Numbered from the stretch's first letter, positions 1-4,475 are shown. The stretch is DNA of 5,447 bases from Candidatus Borrarchaeota archaeon (GCA_016840645.1 JAEORY010000309.1:1-5447); one strand, 5' to 3'. The notes: generated by a model not told the origin, from the letters alone. Translations and numbers: made by a program.

Positions 1-1
1 A

Positions 2-280
2 AATTATTATAAAAAGAATCCAGAAATACAAGAAAAAGCCAAAGCCAATGCAGCAAAATATATGAAGTCGCAAATAGAAAATATAGGAGATACTTATGTA
101 GATACTCTTCTTTACGAAGAGCTAAAATTAAAAGGAACTGAAAATAAAGAATTGCGTAGAGAAGTAAAACAAGAACTTTTTACAAAGGAGGTATATGAGT
201 TAAAACGTACAATAGTGAGGTTAAAAAGAGAAGCAGCTAAACAAAAGGAGAAAATGAATGCCAAGAAAAAAACTAGTTAG
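2..280 (+). CDS. Partial phage hypothetical protein, Lys/Tyr-rich (5' end outside window)
   Basis: The reading frame is open from base 2 and the first ATG (62) has no convincing Shine-Dalgarno, so the gene most likely starts upstream of the window; about 92 codons are visible. The product is highly charged and probably helical. It starts with a Tyr/Lys/Asn-rich stretch (YYKKNPEIQEKAKANAAKYM), followed by GDTYVDTLL and a C-terminal FTKEVYELKRTIVRLKRE segment. From memory, small phage proteins with repeated Y-x-K-N-x-E tracts followed by a D-x-Y-V-x-x-L-L motif and an E-L-K-R-x-x-x-x-L-K-R tail are common and are sometimes found near HNH or GIY-YIG nuclease genes; no nuclease motif is visible here. 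It overlaps the next gene by 23 bases. Function unknown. Confidence 0.75.
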   Translation, partial: NYYKKNPEIQEKAKANAAKYMKSQIENIGDTYVDTLLYEELKLKGTENKELRREVKQELFTKEVYELKRTIVRLKREAAKQKEKMNAKKKTS

Positions 281-569
281 AGTTGAAAAGACAACAATGT
301 CTAGAGAGATGTCCAAGTTACTAGCAGCAACAACTGCTGGACTTGCATATGGTAAAATAGAACCTGCTTTTGCACTGGCTTTAGTTAAAGCATGTGAAGT
401 CAATTTTAAAACAGCAATGCAAGAGGCTATGGTTCAAAAATTGAAAAAACAAGCAGTAAGTGTAGCATTTTTTGATGAGGAATTTGAAATAGAAACAGAT
501 TCCTTACCATTAAGTAATCTAGCACCAATCCTGGCACTAGATAAACCCACTGAAACTCAGGAGAAGTAA
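258..569 (+). CDS. Hypothetical protein, 103 aa
   Basis: The start at 258 is supported by AAAGGAG at 244-250 with a 7-base spacer, and the gene overlaps the previous one by 23 bases in another frame, so it is probably translationally coupled. The first 15 residues are basic (MPRKKLVRVEKTTMSR). Residues about 17-68 form an Ala/Leu-rich amphipathic helical region, and the tail from about 73 is acidic (FFDEEFEIETD) and ends in a Pro/Thr/Glu-rich stretch. There is no signal peptide and no obvious membrane segment. I do not recognise a family. The next gene starts on the base after its stop codon. Confidence 0.75.
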   Translation: MPRKKLVRVEKTTMSREMSKLLAATTAGLAYGKIEPAFALALVKACEVNFKTAMQEAMVQKLKKQAVSVAFFDEEFEIETDSLPLSNLAPILALDKPTETQEK

Positions 570-1016
570 ATGAAAACACAGAGTTCAAAAACGATCGATG
601 TACTGTATAATGCAGTACAACAAGTTGCAGCAGGTAAAGAGACACTTTCTCACCTAGTATCTCTTACGAGAGCAACTGAAAGAATCGGTAGAATGGCTCA
701 AGCAGATGTTCAATCCAAAAAATATGAGAGACTTCCTCACAAAGCAAAAACACCTTACTATCATGCAATAGTTAAGGATCCTGAACAGAAAGTTTCACCC
801 CGCTCTATAAAGCGCGCAAAGCGTCAAATGGAGATTACTGGGATTTCTCCAAAGACTCAGGAAGCGCTGCAGGCAGCGGGCATCACTAAACTTGATCAAG
901 TTCTTATAAAAGGATCTGAAAGAGTTGATGTAGAACTGTTACAAACAATTCCAGGAATTGGTAAAACTCGGATTGAAGAGATCAAAGTATTTGCTGCACA
1001 ATGTTTTGAAATCTGA
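570..1016 (+). CDS. Protein with C-terminal helix-hairpin-helix / RNA polymerase alpha-CTD-like domain
   Basis: 148 aa, starting directly after the preceding TAA, with AGGAG at 559-563 and a 6-base spacer. Residues 1-85 are basic and unrecognised. Residues about 90-145 contain two helix-hairpin-helix-like units: ISPKTQEALQAAGITKLDQV, then VELLQTIPGIGKTRIEEIK. The second closely parallels the E. coli RpoA C-terminal segment VELLKTPNLGKKSLTEIK, and the first parallels the preceding alpha-CTD helix. Of the alpha-CTD DNA-contact residues recalled from E. coli, R265 aligns to Lys, N268 to Glu, C269 to Ala, and the hairpin Gly is kept. The fold therefore looks plausible, but UP-element-type contacts are not conserved. 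Roles in DNA binding or in modifying host transcription are inferences; a generic HhH DNA-binding protein is the main alternative. A UUCG hairpin terminator follows. Confidence 0.8.
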   Translation: MKTQSSKTIDVLYNAVQQVAAGKETLSHLVSLTRATERIGRMAQADVQSKKYERLPHKAKTPYYHAIVKDPEQKVSPRSIKRAKRQMEITGISPKTQEALQAAGITKLDQVLIKGSERVDVELLQTIPGIGKTRIEEIKVFAAQCFEI

Positions 1017-1034
1017 TATTTGAATCTACTAACC

Positions 1035-1058
1035 AAGGGGCTTCGGCCCCTTTTCTTT
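1035..1058 (+). terminator. Rho-independent terminator with C(UUCG)G tetraloop
   Basis: A perfect 7-bp stem AAGGGGC/GCCCCTT (1035-1041 with 1046-1052) closes a TTCG loop and runs into TTTTCTTT. It lies 18 bases after the stop codon of the alpha-CTD-like gene and ends the first transcription block. Confidence 0.9.
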
Positions 1059-1060
1059 AA

Positions 1061-1075
1061 ATCAAGGAGATCATC
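1061..1075 (+). promoter_or_regulatory. Extended Shine-Dalgarno of the TCAAGGAGA family (weak hairpin)
   Basis: AAGGAG at 1064-1069 lies 6 bases before ATG 1076. AAGGA is the loop of a stem with only three pairs (ATC 1061-1063 with GAT 1069-1071); the fourth position is an A-C mismatch. It is the weakest hairpin of the six related sites, though the linear core is the same as in the others. Confidence 0.75.
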
Positions 1076-1333
1076 ATGAAACTGGTACAAATGGAACACA
1101 CTAATCTAATTAAAGAATTAGAAGAGTGGCTAGAAGAATTTAAACAAGTACCTGCTAATGAACGAGCGCAGTATGTATCGATGGTAATTGGTCGTACTGT
1201 CCGTGTATTCGGTATCAAGGATGAACATGCTGCTGCAAAAGAAGGGATGATTGATTTTCAATTTGGGGCTTCAGTGTGTCAGGAATTTCTTTTTCGTCCT
1301 TATATTGATGAACACATTGACAGAGGGGAATAA
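1076..1333 (+). CDS. Hypothetical acidic protein, 85 aa
   Basis: The start is fixed by AAGGAG with a 6-base spacer. The product is acidic with an N-terminal helix (LIKELEEWLEEFKQV), a middle part containing VSMVIGRTVRVFGIKDE, and a C-terminal region with one Cys and several aromatics (FGASVCQEFLFRPYIDEH). It has no membrane segment. I do not recognise the family. It is the first gene after a terminator and the next gene starts immediately after its stop, so the two form a pair. Confidence 0.75.
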   Translation: MKLVQMEHTNLIKELEEWLEEFKQVPANERAQYVSMVIGRTVRVFGIKDEHAAAKEGMIDFQFGASVCQEFLFRPYIDEHIDRGE

Positions 1334-1816
1334 ATGAATATATTTTTCTTGGATAGCTATCCATCTCTGGCAGCAGCTGATCATTGTGATCGTCATGTTG
1401 TTAAAATGATACTAGAAACAGCACAACTGCTATCAGCTGCACATTGGGTACTCGGAGAAGATAAATATAATAATCTCTATAAATTAACTCATAGAAATCA
1501 TCCTATGTGTGTTTGGGTAAGAGCTTCTATCCATAACTATATGTGGACAAAGATCTTACTGAAAGAACTATTAAACCAATATACTCTTCGATATAATAAG
1601 ATTCATAAAACTGAAGAGCGAGGAATTCATTTATTGAATCCTCCATTGGATATCCCTCAAGAAGGATTTATTCCACCACCTCTTTGTATGCCAACTCGTT
1701 ATATGGCTGATAACTACGTAAACAGTTATCGCAACTATTATAAATATAAAAGTACAGTAATGAAAATGCGTTGGTATGGTAAAGAACGTCCGCCTATATG
1801 GTGGAGCATGTATTAG
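1334..1816 (+). CDS. Conserved phage protein with HCDRHVVKM signature, 160 aa
   Basis: The start abuts the previous stop and has only a weak purine-rich site (AGAGGGG at 1322-1328), so translational coupling is likely. The N-terminus MNIFFLDSYPSLAAADHCDR, followed by HVVKMILETAQLLSAAHW, then THRNHPMCVW, NQYTLRYNKIHK, PPPLCMPTRYMADNYV and SYRNYYKYK, and a closing W-rich segment (MRWYGKERPPIWWSMY), match from memory a widespread uncharacterised family of tailed phages with the H-C-D-x-H-V-V-K and M-P-x-x-Y motifs. The conserved His, Cys, Asp, Lys and Trp suggest an enzyme or metal-binding protein, but the activity is unknown to me. It is soluble, with no signal peptide. The length looks complete. 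Confidence 0.85.
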   Translation: MNIFFLDSYPSLAAADHCDRHVVKMILETAQLLSAAHWVLGEDKYNNLYKLTHRNHPMCVWVRASIHNYMWTKILLKELLNQYTLRYNKIHKTEERGIHLLNPPLDIPQEGFIPPPLCMPTRYMADNYVNSYRNYYKYKSTVMKMRWYGKERPPIWWSMY

Positions 1817-1829
1817 ATATATCAATAAA

Positions 1830-1847
1830 TCTCACTAAAAAGTGAGA
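1830..1847. other. Stem-loop upstream of the 1855 module
   Basis: A 7-bp stem (1830-1836 with 1841-1847, arms TCTCACT and AGTGAGA) closes an AAAA loop. No T-run follows on either strand, so I do not call it a terminator. Its 3' arm overlaps the TGAGAAA box shared with the second intergenic module, where the matching stem is only 4 bp. Confidence 0.4.
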
Positions 1848-1885
1848 AAAATGGTGTATCTAATATAGAAGAAATTCTTCTTCTA
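1839..1885 (+). promoter_or_regulatory. Intergenic module copy 1: conserved 16-mer plus 8-bp hairpin
   Basis: Bases 1839-1870 match 4474-4505 at 28 of 32 positions, including the identical TGTATCTAATATAGAA (1855-1870). The last five of those bases start an 8-bp hairpin, TAGAAGAA (1866-1873) with TTCTTCTA (1878-1885), loop ATTC, followed by CCTATTTTT. The AT-rich TATCTAATAT core resembles a -10 region, so a promoter whose transcript starts near the hairpin is the simplest reading. A terminator or RNA-processing site is an alternative. It precedes the csrA-like gene. Confidence 0.6.
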
Positions 1886-1899
1886 CCTATTTTTCGATT

Positions 1900-1912
1900 A
1901 GTCAAGGAGACT
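1900..1912 (+). promoter_or_regulatory. Shine-Dalgarno hairpin AGTC-AAGGA-GACT (candidate CsrA-type site)
   Basis: Arms 1900-1903 and 1909-1912 form four Watson-Crick pairs around loop AAGGA (1904-1908). The Shine-Dalgarno AAGGAG is at 1904-1909, 7 bases before ATG 1917. The outer two pairs differ from the GATC version but stay complementary. It lies in front of the csrA-like gene, so autoregulation is possible. Confidence 0.6.
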
Positions 1913-1916
1913 TACT

Positions 1917-2318
1917 ATGTTAAGGTTAACAGTAAAAATACATGAAAAGATATTGATTAGTCCAGATATTTGGATTGAAGTGGATACACTATCTAGTAAA
2001 CAAACTAGACTGATTATTCATGCCCCTAAAAGAAAAATAAAACATCTCCAGAGATATGGTCCAAGACCTTATTTCAGTGGGGGAAATCCTTATGCCAACA
2101 TGGATAGGGATATGGCTATCGAGGAAGTTTTTAATCTCTTCAAATGGTCAGACTTTGCTAAGAGTACAGTAGAGAGTGGTAAAAAGTCAATAATAAAAGT
2201 TTGTCAAAATGATGGTATTCCTCAAGAGTATCATCAAATGATTATTGACCGAATATTTACTCATCTATCAATCAATAAGCCGGAGAATCTTCCGGTAGAT
2301 TATGGAGAAGAAGCATGA
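1917..2318 (+). CDS. CsrA-like RNA-binding protein with C-terminal extension
   Basis: 133 aa. Residues 1-46 align without gaps to CsrA recalled from E. coli: MLxLT at the start, E10, I14, V22, Q29, R31, the APK triplet at 36-38 and H43 are identical (13 of about 46), and most other beta-strand positions are conservative. CsrA is a small dimeric protein that binds GGA in RNA hairpin loops and blocks or protects mRNA. Some RNA-contact positions are changed: R6-R7 is V-K and R44 is L, although R46 lies close by. Usual CsrA proteins have about 60 residues; here residues 48-133 form an unrecognised extension with aromatic/Gly-rich (GPRPYFSGGNPYANMDRD) and helical parts. The start is fixed by AAGGAG with a 7-base spacer inside a hairpin. 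The stop overlaps the next start as ATGA. Homology is inferred by eye; activity is not shown. Confidence 0.8.
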   Translation: MLRLTVKIHEKILISPDIWIEVDTLSSKQTRLIIHAPKRKIKHLQRYGPRPYFSGGNPYANMDRDMAIEEVFNLFKWSDFAKSTVESGKKSIIKVCQNDGIPQEYHQMIIDRIFTHLSINKPENLPVDYGEEA

Positions 2319-2494
2319 GTACAATTACAGAAAAAGTAATACTGTTTCTAGCTGGATTCATCCTTTTTGGGATGATTTTTGTATTGGCATTTCCTGCAGA
2401 AGCATGTGATGCCTTTCCTAAACCCCCTGGAGCAGACTTGTGTCCGCCTGGGTATTTTACTACTGATGATGGCAAGTATTGCATCAAGCGGTGA
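2315..2494 (+). CDS. Small exported or membrane-anchored Cys-containing peptide, 59 aa
   Basis: The ATG overlaps the stop of the csrA-like gene (ATGA), with GGAG at 2304-2307 and a 7-base spacer, so it is co-translated with that gene. Residues 8-26 are a hydrophobic segment after a short N-terminus with one Lys. It is followed by A28-E29-A30, a good signal peptidase I A-x-A site, which would leave a mature peptide of 29 residues beginning at C31. That part holds three Cys (31, 43, 56), a PKPPG turn and a CPPGYFTTDDGKYC segment. A lipobox is not convincing because -3 is Ala and -2 is Glu. Without cleavage it would be a single-pass membrane protein. I do not recognise a family; an envelope or periplasmic role is inference. 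Confidence 0.75.
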   Translation: MSTITEKVILFLAGFILFGMIFVLAFPAEACDAFPKPPGADLCPPGYFTTDDGKYCIKR

Positions 2495-2510
2495 TTCACA
2501 ATCTGTCAAT

Positions 2511-2525
2511 TGATCAAGGAGATCG
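2511..2525 (+). promoter_or_regulatory. Shine-Dalgarno hairpin GATC-AAGGA-GATC
   Basis: GATC 2512-2515 pairs with GATC 2521-2524 around loop AAGGA, with one extra U-G pair (2511-2525). AAGGAG is 7 bases before ATG 2529. An alternative 5-bp pairing of ATTGA 2509-2513 with TCAAT 2526-2530 would cover part of the start codon. Confidence 0.6.
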
Positions 2526-2528
2526 TCA

Positions 2529-2771
2529 ATGAAAGATCGCACTCTTAAAGTCTATTTGCCCGAGCTGAGGAAAGAACGTAGAGGATACACTAAAACCTTC
2601 TTTGAGGAGCTTTATAAAGCCTCTCAAGGAGGAAAAGTAGCAGTAAAAGAGCAAGCGTTTAAAAAACGCTTAGTTCAAAAGCTTCCTCATGAGAATGGGA
2701 AAGATATTGCTGCCGCAATGGTAGCAAATGCTATCAGAATGAAGCAAGTACGGGTATTAAAAACTCAGTAA
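2529..2771 (+). CDS. Hypothetical basic protein, 80 aa
   Basis: The start is fixed by AAGGAG (2516-2521) with a 7-base spacer. The product is strongly basic, with Lys/Arg spread throughout, an N-terminal YLPELRKERRGYTKTFFEEL segment and a likely C-terminal helix (KDIAAAMVANAIRMKQVRVL). It is soluble, without Cys or a signal peptide. The charge would suit nucleic-acid binding, but no known motif is visible. A terminator-like hairpin begins 11 bases after the stop. Confidence 0.75.
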   Translation: MKDRTLKVYLPELRKERRGYTKTFFEELYKASQGGKVAVKEQAFKKRLVQKLPHENGKDIAAAMVANAIRMKQVRVLKTQ

Positions 2772-2782
2772 CTGCACTCTAT

Positions 2783-2818
2783 GAGAGAAGGTGCAATGCC
2801 TTCTCTCTAAGCAATTTT
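2783..2818 (+). terminator. Hairpin after the 2529 gene, possible weak terminator
   Basis: A perfect 9-bp stem GAGAGAAGG (2783-2791) with CCTTCTCTC (2799-2807) closes a 7-base loop. A short T-run (2815-2818) follows only after a 7-base gap, so termination may be partial. TGCAC 2773-2777 could instead pair with GTGCA 2791-2795 and disrupt this stem. The T-run is also part of the long stem of the structured RNA downstream. Confidence 0.5.
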
Positions 2819-2927
2819 CTATAAGAACCTGGCGGGAGGTGCAGATCCCGTTCCCTGCACGGACGATCCTTTATAAAGTCTTATTGGAACTTTATAAAGG
2901 CGAAGCGGGTTCTTGTAGAAGGTTGTT
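2810..2927 (+). ncRNA. Candidate structured RNA: 22-bp closing stem, pseudoknot and hairpin
   Basis: This is the core of a 195-base gap without a credible reading frame. Bases 2810-2831 pair continuously with 2906-2927 (17 Watson-Crick and 5 G-U pairs). Inside, GTGCAG 2839-2844 pairs with CTGCAC 2855-2860, and the loop bases TCCCG 2846-2850 can pair back with CGGGA 2833-2837, giving an H-type pseudoknot with feasible loops (1, 1 and 4 bases). Next, bases 2868-2879 pair with 2889-2900 (12 bp, arms CCTTTATAAAGT and ACTTTATAAAGG) around the loop CTTATTGGA. The G-U pairs are compatible only with RNA from the + strand. I do not recognise an Rfam-type family, tRNA or riboswitch. It may be an independent RNA or a leader element of the 2967 gene. 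Confidence 0.65.
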
Positions 2928-2938
2928 GTTTGACCTTC
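2918..2938 (+). promoter_or_regulatory. Alternative hairpin competing with the 22-bp stem
   Basis: GAAGGT 2918-2923 pairs with ACCTTC 2933-2938, extendable by two G-U pairs. It uses bases that also form the 3' arm of the long stem, so the two folds exclude each other. It lies 28 bases before ATG 2967, with the ribosome-binding site left unpaired. Confidence 0.35.
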
Positions 2939-2966
2939 ACTTCCCATAATCAATGAAAGGAGTAGT

Positions 2967-3209
2967 ATGATGACTAACATCAACTGGGGACATGTTGTGG
3001 AAACTACCGAATTTCTATTTAGAGATTGGAGAGACCATGACTTCGATGATGGTCACCGGCCTGTCTTACTAGCAGGTCGAAGTCAACTTTCAGCGATGAA
3101 AGAACCAGACAGTAGGAAAAGAACCGAACGTCTGAGATTCTGGGAAGAAGTAATCGCTTTAGCTAAACAGGCTCAAGGTGATTATAAAGTCTCTCAAAAG
3201 GAGATTTAA
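2967..3209 (+). CDS. Hypothetical protein, 80 aa
   Basis: There are two tandem ATG codons. AAGGAG (2957-2962) is 4 bases from ATG 2967 and 7 from ATG 2970; the second spacing agrees with the other genes here, so the true product may lack the first Met. The N-terminal half is acidic and aromatic (WGHVVETTEFLFRDWRDHDFDDGHRP) and the C-terminal half is charged and helical (RKRTERLRFWEEVIALAKQA). It is soluble with no recognised motif. It is a single-gene unit between the structured RNA and a strong terminator, so the RNA could control it. Confidence 0.7.
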   Translation: MMTNINWGHVVETTEFLFRDWRDHDFDDGHRPVLLAGRSQLSAMKEPDSRKRTERLRFWEEVIALAKQAQGDYKVSQKEI

Positions 3210-3226
3210 CCCTAGTCCAGGACTTT

Positions 3227-3254
3227 AGCCCTCTTCGGAGGGCTTTTTATTTTT
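3227..3254 (+). terminator. Strong Rho-independent terminator with C(UUCG)G tetraloop
   Basis: A perfect 7-bp stem AGCCCTC (3227-3233) with GAGGGCT (3238-3244) and loop TTCG is followed by TTTTTATTTTT (3244-3254). The last T bases also form the 5' arm of the next Shine-Dalgarno hairpin. Confidence 0.95.
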
Positions 3255-3264
3255 CAAGGAGAAA
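3252..3264 (+). promoter_or_regulatory. Shine-Dalgarno hairpin TTTC-AAGGA-GAAA
   Basis: TTTC 3252-3255 pairs with GAAA 3261-3264 around loop AAGGA (3256-3260); AAGGAG is 7 bases before ATG 3269. Both outer pairs differ from the GATC and AGTC versions yet remain complementary, although the A-rich arm could be chance next to a T-run. Confidence 0.5.
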
Positions 3265-3268
3265 TCTT

Positions 3269-3523
3269 ATGACAACATCAGCACAGTATTCACAGCGTTA
3301 TTCTCAACTTCGTAAAGAAATCTTAGACGAAGACTCCGATCTTAATCACAAGATTAGAGAAGGAGAACGAGCATCAAAAATACTTACTGAAAGAATCCAC
3401 AAGAGGCTAAAAGAGGAAGGATATAATTCGCCTGCGGCTGTTTTCTTTGCTGAGAATGCTAAAAGAGGTCTAGAGAAGAAAACAGAGCGAATAAGAAAAC
3501 GTTTAGAATATAGAGGAGAATGA
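3269..3523 (+). CDS. Hypothetical basic helical protein, 84 aa
   Basis: The start is fixed by AAGGAG with a 7-base spacer. The product is almost entirely charged and helix-forming. Segments such as YSQLRKEILDEDSDLNHKIR and the C-terminal KRGLEKKTERIRKRLEYRGE suggest one or two coiled coils interrupted by EEGYNSPAAVFFAENA. It has no Cys, signal peptide or membrane segment. The gene starts a run of four close genes (3269-4475). Function unknown. Confidence 0.75.
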   Translation: MTTSAQYSQRYSQLRKEILDEDSDLNHKIREGERASKILTERIHKRLKEEGYNSPAAVFFAENAKRGLEKKTERIRKRLEYRGE

Positions 3524-3525
3524 TC

Positions 3526-3690
3526 ATGAACTTTGAAAAAGTAATGACAATCATCATTGTATTTTATGGATTATGTTTAATCCTCTTATACTTCATGAAT
3601 CCTGATTTTCTAGTTGAACTAGTAGGAGCTACGATTCTTTGCCTAGCAATGGGTATAGTAGTATGGAGCTGTATAGGGGAGCAAAAATGA
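3526..3690 (+). CDS. Small membrane protein, 54 aa, two membrane segments
   Basis: It begins two bases after the previous stop, with GGAG at 3515-3518 and a 7-base spacer. Two hydrophobic segments, about residues 6-24 and 29-50, are separated by a short NPDF turn, giving a helical hairpin with a short charged tail (GEQK). Cys are at 17, 39 and 49. Small two-helix proteins are frequent in phage accessory regions, where some act as holins or envelope modifiers, but nothing here proves such a role and there is no lysis gene nearby. The stop lies just before the next start. Confidence 0.75.
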   Translation: MNFEKVMTIIIVFYGLCLILLYFMNPDFLVELVGATILCLAMGIVVWSCIGEQK

Positions 3691-3691
3691 A

Positions 3692-4093
3692 ATGTTTCTT
3701 GATTTCTTTACGCTTTTCTTATTAATCGGGATAGTGATACTTGAAACAATTTTTATTTATCACTTTTACTATACCAGAAATAAATCCAGATTAATATTAG
3801 GAACCATTTGGTTGTTAGGGCCTTTTGCTTTAATTCTTCCAAAAAAAGTTTTGAGCATACTAGGCCCTGTTCCTCTCACTACATTGCTAGTGAGTTCATT
3901 AATCTGTTTTTTCTTATTGGTAAATAATATAGATACTATCTTAGAGGAGATCAAAGATGAACACAGAGATAGACGCGCAGTTAAGCAGATTAAAAGAGCA
4001 GCTACTGCAAAAGAAGAACCAGAACCAGAGTACGAACTCGAAGGAGAGCACTTCACAAAGGAGGAATATGAAATCCTCTACTTCGACGAATAA
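3692..4093 (+). CDS. Membrane protein with acidic cytoplasmic tail, 133 aa
   Basis: The ATG follows the previous stop by one base; GGGGAG (3676-3681) has a rather long 10-base spacer, so coupling probably helps. Three hydrophobic segments are seen at about residues 4-25, 33-49 and 54-78. A charged region follows (EEIKDEHRDRRAVKQIKRAA), and the tail is very acidic (KEEPEPEYELEGE, then EEYEILYFDE). Positive residues after the first segment (YYTRNKSR) suggest that this loop and possibly the tail are cytoplasmic. No family is recognised. Its last 26 codes-worth of bases overlap the next gene; an earlier possible start of that gene at 3957 would extend the overlap to 137 bases. Confidence 0.75.
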   Translation: MFLDFFTLFLLIGIVILETIFIYHFYYTRNKSRLILGTIWLLGPFALILPKKVLSILGPVPLTTLLVSSLICFFLLVNNIDTILEEIKDEHRDRRAVKQIKRAATAKEEPEPEYELEGEHFTKEEYEILYFDE

Positions 4094-4475
4094 TCCAGCG
4101 ATAGAATTTGAAGTTGAGGGTGATAGTAGTCTTGAATTCTTATGCCATAGAAAATGGACTCTTTCTGATTTTGAATCAGCTATGGATTTGCACAAAAGAA
4201 ATACACAAAAACAATCTTACTATGGTGAAAGAACTGCATTTGCCAGATGGGTAAGAAAAGATACTAATTATAAAGAAGTTTGGGCAGCGAGTTTTAAAAC
4301 TCGTGATCCAGTGATTAGTTTGTCTCTTGCTAAATCTCTTTTGCATGAATTTGAATATTTCTGTGAACAAAATAGTTGTTTTCAATATTTTCGACATGCA
4401 GAAAATTTTTATCGTAAGAACAGACATTTTATATTCCATTATTATGGATATGATAAAGAAGAGGAATTCATTTAA
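4068..4475 (+). CDS. Hypothetical protein, 135 aa (alternative start at 3957 gives 172 aa)
   Basis: Two starts have ribosome-binding sites: 3957 (GAGGAG 3944-3949, 7-base spacer) and 4068 (AAAGGAGG 4057-4064, only 3 bases away). I chose 4068 because, between 3957 and 4067, 25 of 37 codons in this frame end in G or C, unlike this AT-rich region, whereas the upstream gene's frame over the same bases has 25 of 37 ending in A or T. The product has a Ser/Thr/Asn-rich start, an acidic stretch, then a soluble, aromatic, mixed-charge body (WTLSDFESAMDLHKRN, ERTAFARWVRKDTNYKEVW, KSLLHEFEYFCEQNSCFQYF, ending in HFIFHYYGYDKEEEFI). Three Cys, no membrane segment, no recognised family. The second intergenic module follows directly. 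Confidence 0.7.
   Translation: MKSSTSTNNPAIEFEVEGDSSLEFLCHRKWTLSDFESAMDLHKRNTQKQSYYGERTAFARWVRKDTNYKEVWAASFKTRDPVISLSLAKSLLHEFEYFCEQNSCFQYFRHAENFYRKNRHFIFHYYGYDKEEEFI

Noticed and set aside
182..198. ACAAAGGAGGTATATGA resembling a ribosome-binding site and start, nearly identical to 4055-4071
   Set aside because: The ATG at 195 meets a stop after two codons. Both stretches encode T-K-E-x-Y-E in the same frame, so the likeness is explained by coding; it also means the site before 4068 should be treated with some caution.
2396..2407. Lipobox before C31 of the 59-aa peptide
   Set aside because: The residues before Cys are A-E-A, lacking the Leu at -3 and a small residue at -2; a signal peptidase I site fits better.
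2781..2810. Short frame MREGAMPSL as a leader peptide
   Set aside because: It has no Shine-Dalgarno and lies inside the perfect 9-bp hairpin, whose symmetry explains the sequence.
2831..2906. A 76-base segment within the long stem that might be a tRNA
   Set aside because: No T-arm (GGTTC-type) or anticodon arm of the right size is present and the 3' end lacks a discriminator/CCA arrangement; the pseudoknot and 12-bp hairpin explain the bases better.
3925..3933. TAATATAGA as a third copy of the intergenic module
   Set aside because: Only 9 bases match, it is inside a coding region and no hairpin follows.
3769..4056. Minus-strand open frame of 95 codons
   Set aside because: It lies opposite the membrane protein gene, has low-complexity Ser-rich and reverse-hydrophobic content, and no gene is otherwise on the minus strand.
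4176..4439. Minus-strand open frame of 87 codons
   Set aside because: Lies fully opposite the 4068-4475 gene, without a supported start; a chance frame in AT-rich coding DNA.
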